From NCBI GenBank assembly GCA_013350335.1, contig CM023534.1, positions 7,779,542-7,843,541 on the forward strand: a stretch of 64,000 bases of DNA, in the 5' to 3' direction. The notes below the pieces were generated by a model. The model was not told the origin of the DNA and searched no databases. It was given only the letters and a program-made list of their open reading frames with translations. The DNA comes from Chimonanthus salicifolius (Eukaryota; Streptophyta; Magnoliopsida; Laurales; Calycanthaceae). The position numbers were made by a program, and so were the translations under genes. This document shows, in pieces, positions 26,201 through 36,419 of the stretch (position 1 is the stretch's first letter; every line of letters begins with the position of its first letter).

Positions 26201-29200
26201 CGGTATCCGACATGGGTAACAAGGTGTCAGACAAGATGATCCCCAAAAAAAAGACACGGAGACATGGCACCATAACTAAATAAAATTAAATCTAAGTTTA
26301 TTTTGAATGAAAATAAGGTGTGAAAAATATACTAATTTTACTCTAAATATTTAGGTAACAAATATATTGATGTTTTAATTAAGCTTTAAGAGGGGAAAGG
26401 TACTGTAATTATTTTAGTTATCTTAGAAAGCAATTTAAAAAGCACTAAACTCATGAAGAATGGGTACGAGTGTCTACTGTGCAACACGAGTACGTCACAC
26501 ATTTTGAAGTGTCCGTGCAACATAGCTTCCATGATAAAAGAATTTTTTCCTTTTTTTGGCACTTCCCAAGTATGGATAGGTTCATCACATCAAATAAAGG
26601 AGTCAGGAATCTCCTTCACAGAATTCCACATAGATTCCCAAGATTACCCATGTGAGCCTCATAGCTCTATTCCAATAGAGAACCAATGTAGGCCAGCTCA
26701 GAATAGGCCACAAATGGGGCAGACTGACAATACAGCATAGGCAGCCTGCTTAAGACTGCACATGGCCCGACATTTTACATTTGCAAGTTATTGGCCTAGC
26801 TTGGAACACTGAAACAGAAGTATGCAAAAAGATTCTCCCACAGACTAAAACACAGAATTCCTTTCAACGGCTTCTTCTAAAATTGTAAATCACTCCTAGG
26901 GCAATTTAACTGCAGAATACCAATGCAATTTGGATCACCTATCTTGGCGCAAGTCAATGACATGCACAATCAAGGGGCTCCTGAACCCTTGGTCGACTGT
27001 ATAATTTATAACTCAGAGACGATGATTCATGGAAAGAGCCCATCTTAGAACAGGAGCAAAGCATAAGCAAAAAAGGACACATGCAAAGACAGCAAGAAGC
27101 ACTTAAAATCCATGTCAATGCACACACCAATGCAAATGCATAAGAACAACAAAATAGCACCAACCCTTCGTATCTCTGCAGCTGACACGCGAGTCATATG
27201 TGCAGGAAGCTCCTCTCTTTCAAGGTCCTGTCAATTACAAATTAATAGCATGAAACTGTGTAGAAAGAAAAAACTCATGCATAGTATTTTGAAACAGAAA
27301 GGCTCATGCAGAATTACAGAGAAATGGTAAAGAAGCAGAAGCATAGATGTTTAATCACAAAATTTTCTCGCTTCTAAAAACTCTAAATGTTTGCCAGCCC
27401 ATCGGTATATAGACCATGATATGACAAGTCCTACCATATATGGGAAAAAACCCTTTAATATCAATTCCCCTAAAATATCTCCACCCATCAAATGATCATT
27501 AATATATAGGTTACCCATTTAAATGTGACCACTGAATGCATCTATGTTTGCAAGCAACAATGGGATAGCAAAATGAACAATATGAAGGATTTAGACTATC
27601 ACCACACCCAACCATGATTGGGCAACTTAAGTAGTGCTCAACCAGAAACCACGTGGAGCTTGATTGGAATTGCTCAGGCTAAGCCCTGAAAATCCCCAAC
27701 CTGACCTAAGTTCGCCTTGAGCTCGGATTGACCCTCAACCAACAAAACCTAACCAGACTTTACCTAAGCTTGTCACCTTAGCCCAATCTGCCCCAATCTT
27801 ATGTTGCATTTGGTTCCGCTGAACTGGCTTGGTTGGTTGGTTGGTCCTTGAGAACTTAGGGTCGGCCCTCAACCTGAACCTGACCCCATCAGCCCAAGTT
27901 GCTGTTGAAACTAGCATCCTCAATTACCCAAAGGCTGGCCCAATTTTCCCATGAGGTTTGACCAAAAAAGGTTGGTCCTATTGCTCAAGAATCAAATATA
28001 ACAGCTCACAAATTAAAATATAATCATGCATACCAGCTCGCCAATTAAGACGACATTCTCCCCACGTATAACATATAGACCTAATGGAATGTCACAATAC
28101 AGATCCCCAACAATGACTCGCTCACAAGCACCTTCAAGAACGGCATTAGCTGTGGACGGAAACAAATTATATGATTTAGTGACCATCCTAAAGAAAAGAA
28201 ACATATTATACCATAATAAGTGATAACAAATTAATACCAAATTGATCAAATGATCGAAGAATCCCCAAAAGTTTTCTACCATCTCGTAGCAATACAAGGA
28301 GCTTCTCTGTCACATAAAGAAAACTTTCAGACTGTCAGTAAAAATACTTCTAAGAAAAATGTTGTGAATTGGTGCAACAACAATCGTTTTATGTCTCTCC
28401 CAATTTTCTAAAACTATGACCTCTCTCTCTCTCTCTCCAGCATGGTTTATTGATGAGTGCTGAGACCAAGACTTAGCCAGTGAAGAGTTGGATAAACCTA
28501 ATGACTTAATTAGCCAAACAAGTGAGTCAATTGATTAATCTTTTAATTACATGCATCCATATTCATAATATTAATAACATAAAATATATAAATAGACAGT
28601 AAAAATCTAACAAAGTGGGTAAATTAGGTGAATAAATGATCAAGGTGACTCAGTGGGTTGACCTGGTTACTAAGTAGGTCAACTGAGTGGCTCAACCAAA
28701 GTTCAACTAGACTCATCCAAAACGAGTTAGGAGTTGGGATTTGGTATTCCACCCGTAGCTTAGTAATTAATCGAGTCAAGTCAGCTTCAAGCAAGCTCCC
28801 AGCCGACTTACTGAGTCTCTATTCTCTTCTTTTACAAGGGTTTTCTTGGATTGCAGTTTAGGGCACCCCACCCATTGCTACCCCACTTAGGGACAACCAC
28901 TTCCAAAAACTTCCCATTTTAAGAAGACGAATCTATAGAAGTCATGTTATTCACTACTTTCTGAGTGACTAGGAAGCAACTCAATCAGAAACACATTTCA
29001 CCACAGCCAGTTTGTTTTACGACTGCTTATGAACAGCGCCAGACAAAAGTAAAAACTAATGACCAAGAAAACTCACACAACACACGGAGATACTATTATA
29101 GCAAATAGCCAAACAACCAAAATCCAATCTAAAACATGAAAGATATTACTAAATTGTCACTGCAAAACCTGTATTGTACCGGTTATCTCTCGCACCCAAA

Positions 29201-29405
29201 GGCAGACATAAGAAAAACCCACATAAAAAGTGTTATATCGAGCAACACATCATCATCATTATCATATGTAAGATATCCAGCTAACGTGAAATAAAACATT
29301 AGAGTCTGAAATCTAATGTGGAGACAGAGAGAGAGAGATATTACTATCGAGATAGCTTGCAAGAGATGTGGAGAGAAAAATATCTTCTGGTCCTGACCAA
29401 GACAT
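20292..29405 (-). CDS. LSM1: LSM1, decapping Sm-like subunit
   Basis: Five coding exons on the minus strand: 29405-29345, 28306-28238, 28149-28034, 27227-27165, 20369-20292. They join in phase to 387 nt (128 aa), the usual plant LSM1 length. LSM1 defines the cytoplasmic LSM1-7 ring that binds 3' ends of oligoadenylated mRNA and promotes decapping in P-bodies. Seen: start MSWSGPEDIFLSTSLASYLD; Sm1 motif in KKLLVLLRDGRKLLGILRSF followed by DQFANAVLEG; Sm2 motif in LGLYVIRGENVVLIGEL; then DLEREELPAHMTRVSAAEIR and the LSM1-specific C-terminus ERDATDLKGSMRKRMEFLDL. The fourth intron (27164-20370, 6795 nt) separates the last 25 codons and holds LINE fragments and a MITE. A 5'-UTR intron is likely: donor after CAAAG near 30087, acceptor GTAG near 29415. 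Confidence 0.95.
21455..21790 (+). mobile_element. RTE-like LINE 3' remnant
   Basis: Broken frame reading like an RTE C-terminus: a block resembling FGTIF/FRH, then NKEERWTIKNLD, ending KKADPNRWDIEVQTVVMIT. The closing ATAGATGGGATATTGAGG plus GGTGATGATAACG tail parallels the end of the copy at 25320-25360. Located inside LSM1 intron 4, opposite strand. Confidence 0.5.
21863..22013. repeat. Direct repeat, 42 bp x 2, 108-bp period
   Basis: The block starting CTAGGACAAGAAGTTGTATA at 21863 recurs at 21971 with about two mismatches, both copies continuing CAACTTCATGCATTTAAACA. The core GTTGTATACAAC is itself palindromic. Flanking text differs, so this is a local segmental duplication inside LSM1 intron 4. 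Confidence 0.75.
22745..23040 (+). mobile_element. L1-type LINE RNase H tail
   Basis: Frameshifted fragment whose pieces read IGGDSKAVVSWV, then PWIYLDKIERIRHSITSFDF and KVSWIPRSANSAADEMERQG, ending at a stop near 23035. This is the RNase H domain found at the C-terminus of plant L1-type LINEs (EGDS, EIR, PRSAN, AD blocks). A CT-rich stretch (23084-23108) follows. It sits in LSM1 intron 4. Confidence 0.7.
23524..25365 (+). pseudogene. RTE-like LINE, degenerate
   Basis: Long but badly mutated non-LTR element. The 5' part has an endonuclease trace (ACLQETKWKGSKARDLGEGF). The middle has reverse-transcriptase blocks: IIQYMYEGATTTVRIVCGET, then VGLHQGSSLSPYMFALLMDN and EVPWCMLLQ. In the last, the Ala-Asp-Asp catalytic box after the Met-Leu is replaced or frameshifted. 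The 3' part ends with an R-MGYWMLL-like terminus near 25340. Many stops and indels; surely inactive. Inside LSM1 intron 4, opposite strand. Confidence 0.7.
26172..26525. mobile_element. 354-bp MITE with perfect 8-bp TSD
   Basis: Bounded by CTTCCATG at 26164-26171 and again at 26526-26533. Ends: left CCAAGTTGCATGGGTACGAG; right end reversed CTATGTTGCACGGACACTTC. Both ends repeat GGGTACGAGT-type words inside. The interior is AT-rich with no coding potential. An 8-bp duplication fits the hAT superfamily. Located in LSM1 intron 4, about 640 bp from exon 4. Confidence 0.8.
27580..27980. other. Decayed repeat text in LSM1 intron
   Basis: GC-richer interval between LSM1 exons 3 and 4, with recurring words such as CCCAACC, TGACC and AGCCC. 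It resembles old, mutated GGGTTGG-type repeats seen elsewhere in the window, but no borders can be set. Confidence 0.3.
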
Positions 29406-29565
29406 TGAAGCTTTCTACAGTTTCCGAACTCCAAAAAATGGCTCAAAAATCTTCGAAAGCAAAATCAAATGCATTGGCAGTTCAATTTCTCTCTTCTTCC
29501 CTGTTGTCGCCACTGTAAAGAACTCAAACCCGTAAGAATAAGAGAAACCAAAACAACAAAGCTTA

Positions 29566-29710
29566 AGGGTGCATGTAAAAAAAAAAAAGAACTTTCTAGG
29601 AAAATAGTCATATTTTAACCAAAAGTGAAGATGGATTTTCCCCCTTTTTTTTTTTACAAAAAAATAGCAATTTTCCATGAAAGTGCTTCTCTTTCCATCC
29701 ATGCAAATGG
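29566..29710. mobile_element. Tourist-like MITE, TTA target site
   Basis: 145-bp hairpin-forming element flanked by TTA at 29563-29565 and 29711-29713. Left arm AGGGTGCATG then GAACTTTCTAGGAAAATAGT; right arm ATTTTCCATGAAAGTGCTTC then CCATCCATGCAAATGG. It belongs to the group with TTTGGATGCATG-type ends. Lies in the probable 5'-UTR intron of LSM1. Confidence 0.65.
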
Positions 29711-29713
29711 TTA

Positions 29714-29858
29714 AGACGTCATTTGATGCATGGTAAGGGAAGGAGACTGCTTCGATGGAAAAGAACCATCTTCGAACAAAATTTTATTAAATGCACATCC
29801 TTTAAAAAAATGGCTATTTTGTAATAAAACGCTTACGTTCCATGCATCCAAACGGCCC
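29714..29858. mobile_element. Second Tourist-like MITE, abutting the first
   Basis: Begins directly after the TTA that ends the preceding element. Left arm CATTTGATGCATGGTAAGGG; right arm CGTTCCATGCATCCAAACGG, nearly its reverse complement. The interior has GCTATTTTGTAATAAAACG-like arm sequence. It is within the probable LSM1 5'-UTR intron. Right border approximate. Confidence 0.6.
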
Positions 29859-30086
29859 CAATTCTCAATGAGAAAACCCCTAATTTTGGCTAAAATACAA
29901 AACCCAAGAGAGCACAAATCCGAAGCGAGAAAGACCCCCGGATTGCTCTACCGTGTTAAAAGGATTTGAAAGAACAGCCAAATCCAATCTCTACAGAAAA
30001 GAAAAAAAAAATGTGAAGAGAGAAAGATGGGGGCTTTCCCATCTTGCGGGATTCTTCCCGCGCTTTAGGGTTTTAGAACTACTACC

Positions 30087-30190
30087 TTTGAATCGACGAG
30101 TGTAGCTTGGTTTTGGAAAGATCTGCCCTTTTTCTCATCTCCGAAGAGAGCGAGCGAGAGAGAGAGAAGGTAAGAAAAAACACTGCTGCA
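30087..30190 (-). promoter_or_regulatory. Probable LSM1 5'-UTR exon
   Basis: On the minus strand this is CT-rich (a TCTCTCTCTCGCTCGCTCTC tract) and runs into CGATTCAAAG followed by GTAGTAG, a usable splice donor. An acceptor-like CTGTAG lies 10 nt upstream of the LSM1 ATG. Together these suggest a non-coding first exon and an intron of about 670 nt. Inferred, not proven. Confidence 0.45.
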
Positions 30191-30299
30191 GTTTGACTAT
30201 AGGTACTGTTATTTAGGACTTTCATCCACTCTACTAATGTATAGCAATCGTAGCCATCTAAACTTTGGGCCCCACCCATTTTCTTGGGTTAGGATTATT

Positions 30300-31482
30300 A
30301 TAGGTCGAACAATAAGTGAAATATATTTATATAATTATCATATAAACTTAATAAATAGACAACCTGCCAAAGATGAAAATGTTCAATAAAGGTTCACTGA
30401 GCACCATGCATTGTATCAAATGGCAAGTTAATTCTACTGGAACTATATTTTTAAATTATGTTTAGTAGAATTAATTTTTTTTCCATATATTGGGGCCTAT
30501 ATGCTTTAAAGACTCTTTTTAGGTACTTGTTTTAACCTCTTGTGTGAAAAAATATGTTGATTTTATTCATCTATAATTAGATTATTGTTGATTTTATTCA
30601 TCTTATTCATGGATATTATCAATAGTGTCTCATTCTAATACGATCAAAATTTGTTTGGAGATATAAGATAGATGAAATTATCATTTTACCTTTATCATCA
30701 GTATACCGTTCATCAAGTACTGGTGTATCGATACGCAGAATATATACATGCAGTTGTGTGTTATCGGTACACTAATACTTAATAAGCGATATACCAGTAT
30801 AGATAAAATGAAAATTTTATTCCATCACGTGTTTCTTAACCGATTTTATACGTGTTAGAATGACTGGTAGTTTATAATAAGACTTTCAAAAATAAGAAAA
30901 AAAGAAGGCATGTGCACTTTATTTATTGCCAGATATAAATTATAAAGAGGTTTTACCAGCTATAATATCTCATATTAAATTTGTTTTGTCCCATGTACAA
31001 AATGTCCCTCTTAAATTTCCGTTGAAAACTCAACCTCTCATGAAAAAAAGTCATTCCAAATAGAAAAATATACGTTTCATTTATAGTATTTGTTAAATTA
31101 TGTCGGTTTTCTTTTTCATGTCAACATAAGATTAACAAATGAACTTGGGTAGAAACACACACTCTGTTGATAGCAGGGGTTAAAATGGCCGATAGTCTTA
31201 GCTCACTCAACCATTCTATTTTTCACTTATTCTTCAAATCCAACATAGGCCATATTTGATTTAAGGAATAAGTGAAAATAAAATAGAATGAGTTAGATGC
31301 TTTTGGACTCAGATTAGAGAATCACACAGAATGTGCTATGAAATTTTCTGAATCAACTACTGTACTTTTCTTTAATGTAATATATTGTCATCTACATAGT
31401 AATTTCACAATTCATCTAAAGATTTAATAGTTTTCATCAATGGTTTGACTGCGTATTATTGTTATTCTTCTTTGATAACTTA
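30300..31482. other. Intergenic, no gene seen
   Basis: AT-rich DNA upstream of LSM1. A short stretch (30700-30815) repeats TATCGGTACACTA/TATACCAGTA words and may be an old DNA-transposon remnant; no borders found. Confidence 0.4.
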
Positions 31483-31684
31483 GGCTGCGTTTGGATGAGG
31501 GATAAATTTTGTAGGAGTTACTCTGAAATACCCTTATCAGGAATTACCTCAAGTAATATGAAAATTCCTTGAAAGAAAATTGTTTTCAAAAGTTAGAAAT
31601 GAGATAAAATTTGAATTTTTACCGTTACCCTTTGATTATCAAATAAGAGTAATGAAGGATAACCCCCTCTACTCTTACGCAGCC
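31483..31684. mobile_element. Tourist-like MITE, 202 bp
   Basis: Left end GGCTGCGTTTGGATGAGGGA preceded by TTA; right end reversed GGCTGCGTAAGAGTAGAGGG followed by TTG. The shared GGCTGCGT terminus and near-matching 3-bp flank fit a PIF/Harbinger (Tourist) element. Interior is AT-rich and non-coding. Confidence 0.6.
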
Positions 31685-33600
31685 TTGATGGATTGAGAGA
31701 AGAAAACTAGCTCATCTAGGACATGGAATGTGATTAGGCCTTGACTCAGCCAACGAGCTAAGATTATTCATAGGGAGCCAAACCCAATTTAAAAGCATTG
31801 ATTAAGTGACCAATCAAGTTGACCTGAATCTGGTCACAGAATTCTTGATTAAGAACGAAGATTTCAATCTAATTAGTAATTAGATTAAGTTTGGATTAAC
31901 CCATTACTAAATAAGCGACAAATTCATCGTCAACTGACATGTCACCACCTCCCGTGAGTTTATGTTCTACTGCACTTGCATTTACAAAATTCAAACAATT
32001 GCTTCATAAAACTTTCAGGTATAATCTCCTTAGCCCATCGACATTCGTTGCTGTTTGATTTCCATTATCAATATTCGATACACAGAAGGACCGTATATAT
32101 CCAATTTCTTCTTCTTCTTCTTTCATTTCAGAATTATTTTGTTGGGAAAAGTAGCTTCTAGGCTCTAACTTTAACTTGTCATATAAAAAGACCATACACA
32201 TTGATGACAATTTTTTAAAAATAAAAATGGAGTTCCATCCTCCTCTCTTCTTGTCAAAGTGAACAAAAATATTAACAAATTTCATTTTAAATAATTGATA
32301 AAAATGTGTTTTTCAATCTTCATCTTTCACTTTATTTAAAATTCGACAAAAACGAAAATCTTTATTCTTTAGCATGGACCTGTAACATAAAGGCCTTACT
32401 AGATGGTAGCCCAATTTGATGATCACTGAGTTAACCAAGTCTGGGCCTACAATCGGACAAGAAACTCATGCTTTGAGCCTAGAAACATGCCCATGTCCAG
32501 AGAGAGGCATTTACTTTTTAAACAGTTGTCTCAGACCAACTCAACTCCACGTCTCCACCCACATTGACTTGGTGAGACATGGGTTTGTTTTGGGGTAGAA
32601 TTTGGGTCAGGCCTAACTCAAGCTGACATGAAAAAAAAATTCCAGTTCTGGGTTGATTTGGAGTTTGGGTTAGGCTCATTTGTGGGTCTAAATGTCATAT
32701 CTGAATTAGAGTTTCGGTTAGGCAGGGCCTAGTACATGAAAATCCAAATTTGTCCTAAAAAACCCAGTTTTAGCCATAACTTATAAAACCTAATTTTATT
32801 TTTTTAATATTTTGTACAAATATAAAATTTATGTAATAAATAGTCTGTATTTTAATAGAAAACACAAAAAAAATAATCACATTTATGGACCCAAATAAGC
32901 CTGAGCCCATATAAGCCAGCATATACGAACAGCTGCACAGGTCATATAAATACAATTAGAGCTGGGTTAGATTGAATATTCTACTTAACATAGGCCCAGA
33001 TTGGGCCTTTAATTACAATTTGAGCCCAAACTTTGACATATCCAAAAAGCAGCCCAGCCCGCTCAAGTTGCAGCCGTAGAATACATACAAATCTCATGTG
33101 AAATTGTAAAATGTTGGGTAAGAAATACCAATATACCATGCAAAGAACATGCAGTAATGGGTCTTGGCTTCTGCCAGAGTATAATTTCCAGAAAAATGTG
33201 AGAGAAATTGGGACATGAATCGACTGTATGACTATGACACATTGCACCCATGACTTCTAAATACATCCAAACACATCCATACAATGAGTGACACCATGTT
33301 CCTCCACCCCTCTCGTCACCAATGCTCGTTGCACTTTCTTTTCCATCTAATTATCATAATTTTTAATAATTCTTCCATTGATTGTTTTGATTTTTCTTTT
33401 ATTCGGTTCAGACACGTTCAAACTCCAAGGTTTGGATGCTTGGATTTTCAGTTCCCCCTTTGAATATCATCTAACCTGCTGAATAGATAAAAGAAAGCTT
33501 CATTAAAGTAGCAAAGTTTTTCAAGTGAACATACAACTAGTTAGATTTTTCTAGGATGATTATGATGTGTGAACTCACCTGAATAAATCAATCGACATGG
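31685..33600. other. Intergenic, decayed repeats
   Basis: Between the MITE and the 3' end of the LAZY-like gene. 32590-33060 carries repeated GTTTGGGTTAGGC, GGCCCA and AGCCC words like those at 48780-49330, suggesting an old repeat without recoverable borders. No gene seen. Confidence 0.4.
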
Positions 33601-33605
33601 AAGAT

Positions 33606-36245
33606 TTAAATCTCTAGAACGATAACTGCAAAAACAGAGCAATCCCATCAATACACATTTAGATGAGTTATTCTGTAGATATTTTTCTATGTGATGAATG
33701 TATTTGAAACTTACAATCTGAATCCGTCTTGACCCACTTGTACCCATCACTGGATTTCTCCTGTGTTTGATCTTCTTCTTCGATCTTCAGTGTATGTCTA
33801 TTCACCAAATATTTCTTCGACGATTTAGAGCCACAGTTTTGGTGGATTATCTTCTTATGAAGGATCATCCTTAGAAGCTGCAGATAAATATGGGTTAAAA
33901 CTCAGAACCAGTAGCCATTGATGAGCTTCAATTTTTTCACTGATTTCACAGTAATTAACAAGATCAGATGATGGGTTTCATTCTAATTTTGCAAACATTG
34001 TTGTTAGTACTTGTACACTTACCTTTTCCATCCGTGACTCGGGCATTGGATCTCTTAAGCTTCGAGTTGGCGAGCAACCCCTTCGACAAGCAAACATCTT
34101 TTTAAGAAGGAAGGAGACTGATTTTTGCTTAATTGCCTTTTTATTATCAGTAAATACTTCTTTGCCTTTGCTTAAGACGACACTGCTATTTTGCGAAAGA
34201 TCACCATCTTTATCATCAGTTGAATCATCACAGAATCTTGAGCAATTTGTTCGATCAATCTCTAAGCTTGAAGGGCAATTTAGAAACTTATCCAGTGGCT
34301 GATTGCCTGCTTCTCTGCCTGATCTGTTTCTACTGCGGTTCGATTTAAGTGCTAATAGCTTCGTTAATTCCTTCTGCAACTTTCCTATTTCTTCCTCTGT
34401 AAAATCTGATAGATTATGCGAACTCCTCCAATTTTCTATGTCATTTGTGGCAGTAAAATCTGATAAAGTTCGCGATGAATTCGAGTTCTCTGAAGTGCCA
34501 ACTGTAGAAGTAAAATCTGAGAGAGTTCGTGACGAATTCGAGTTTACTGAAGAGTCATTTGCAGCAAAGTCTCTGTTTAGTTGATTATTTCCAAAGGTCC
34601 CAATTGCTAACAGTGCCTGTGGCCAGTCACTGAATTCCTCTTTGGGAGCCTCATGCATGGAATGCCCTGCAAAAGAACAGAGTAGATAAGGTGAATTTAA
34701 AGGAAAAAAATCATAATTCATTTAAAAATATGTTTAAGGTGGAATACATTTGTTATTATTTTTATCAGCTGACAATCATGATGACTTAAAGGGAGTAGCT
34801 CGTTGAAATTGAGAATAAATTTAAACTCAAGACATAAAGTGGGTATCTTGACGATTGGACTGACTCCTTAGGATTAATCTAATTCAAATAAAGAAATTGC
34901 TTTTACCATAAAAAAAAAAACATAAGGAACTTTCCTTGAAATATTACCAGGAAAAAATCAGATGAAAGTAAAAATAAAAAAATAAGATGTGAATATTAAA
35001 TGTTAAGTAACAAGCTAAATATAATAAAACTTAATAAATGATTCAATCTTGAACAACTATATGTTTGGCCACGAAGAAGATGCATCAAGGTTTCACCTTT
35101 TACGAATCTTCATGAGTTTAAAATTTAAATTCATTTCAATTTCTTCCATTATTTAATAATTTATACTTTAATTGAAATAATACAATTATTTAGTTCTAGA
35201 TTACATGCATTAGATGGGTGACTACCTTTTGTTGTGGAGAGTGACCAAACACCTTAAAAATTACACGAATATATAAATTTAATTCAAATGATATTTTAAA
35301 AAATATCTTGAGATTCTCATATTTTGACATTTTAGAAAATTTACTGTATTCTTTACTCCTCTCATTCTGTTGTGAACGTGAACGATTTATCATGCGAATT
35401 TAATAGTATAGATGGTATGTGTGACAGTGCCCGAGACTCTCGGTTTAACATTCTTCCATGGCCCAAGCAAATATATTAATATAATATATTTTAAAAGTTC
35501 TTTTTCTTTTCATTTGATTTCTCAGATTAACTTCTCTAGACTGTAATCTACAATCACTAACAAATTTTGACTTAACTTTAAAAATTTGTCTAATTTTAAT
35601 TCAAATATATATATTTTAAAAAATATATTCATTAATATTTTGAAATATTAACTTAGACCGAAAATTTTCCCCAACTGGTAACATCTTTTTTAGGTGTGAA
35701 TGGATAGTTGAGATATACATGTCGGATATGATAAAGACCTTAATCTCTTTGGCACTAACGTTCTAAAATCAATTTAAACCACAGGAAACATGGGACGGAA
35801 AGCGTCGTTACATGAGTGTGTGAAATATGAAAGTGACTAACTATTTTATTAAAAATAATAATTGTGATTTAAGTATAAATAATGATATTTCACAATTAAT
35901 TAAATCTAAAATATTTTAAAAAGTATTAAAATAAATATTCTTCTTCTTCTAAATTGGAGACATGATCGTAGAATAAACTAAACACCCAGTTCTCTCTCCA
36001 TGAAAACTATCAAAATTCAAAGGTAAAAGGCCTTAAAATCTAAATTTAAAAGAAAAAAAAAAAAACTTACGATGACTCGAACCCAACGACGATTTCTTCT
36101 CTGCCGGTCGCCCTGCAAGCTTGTTCTGCATCCAATTTAGAATCTACAACCAACAAAATCTCACAAATCTCATTACCAAACTCAAGATTATTGTCCGGTC
36201 AAATCCGATTTTTTTCATATATTTCCTTTAGTGACTTACCCTCAT
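33606..36245 (-). CDS. LAZY/DRO1-like IGT family protein
   Basis: Five exons on the minus strand: 36245-36240 (6 nt, Met-Arg), 36143-36071, 34666-34023, 33877-33715 and 33625-33606 (20 nt). They join in phase to 906 nt (301 aa). Family role: LAZY/DRO1/NGR proteins act in statocytes to turn gravity sensing into polar auxin flow, setting root or shoot angle; the C-terminal motif binds RLD proteins. Seen: domain I ILNWMQNKLAG (residues 3-13); IGT motif WPQALLAIGTFG (41-52); helix EEEIGKLQKELTKLL (117-131); a basic stretch SVSFLLKKMFACRRG followed by SPTRSL; RMEKLLRMILHKKI; and the C-terminus KWVKTDSDFIVLEI. Odd: the phrase SSRTLSDFT is repeated three times (DFT at 77, 96, 114), the last copy running into the helix. 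Whether it is a root (DRO1) or shoot member is not decided here. Confidence 0.93.
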
Positions 36246-36415
36246 TGGAGCACTTAGCTGCACTGAAGAAGGAGGAAGGGGAGGATGAGGAATAGAAGAG
36301 TGAGGACTTGCTGTACTGATGAAGAAGAAGAAGAAGAAGAAGATTATTGAGTTGAAATGCTGATTAAGAGTTAATCAGGAGAGTGAAAGGTTTAAAGGGG
36401 GTTTAAATAGAGAAG
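36246..36415 (-). promoter_or_regulatory. LAZY-like gene leader and TATA box
   Basis: Upstream of the ATG on the minus strand lies a leader with a (TTC)n tract (plus-strand GAA units at 36325-36342). About 160 nt upstream of the ATG is CTATTTAAAC (plus 36401-36410), a plausible TATA box. Confidence 0.5.
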
Positions 36416-36419
36416 TGTG

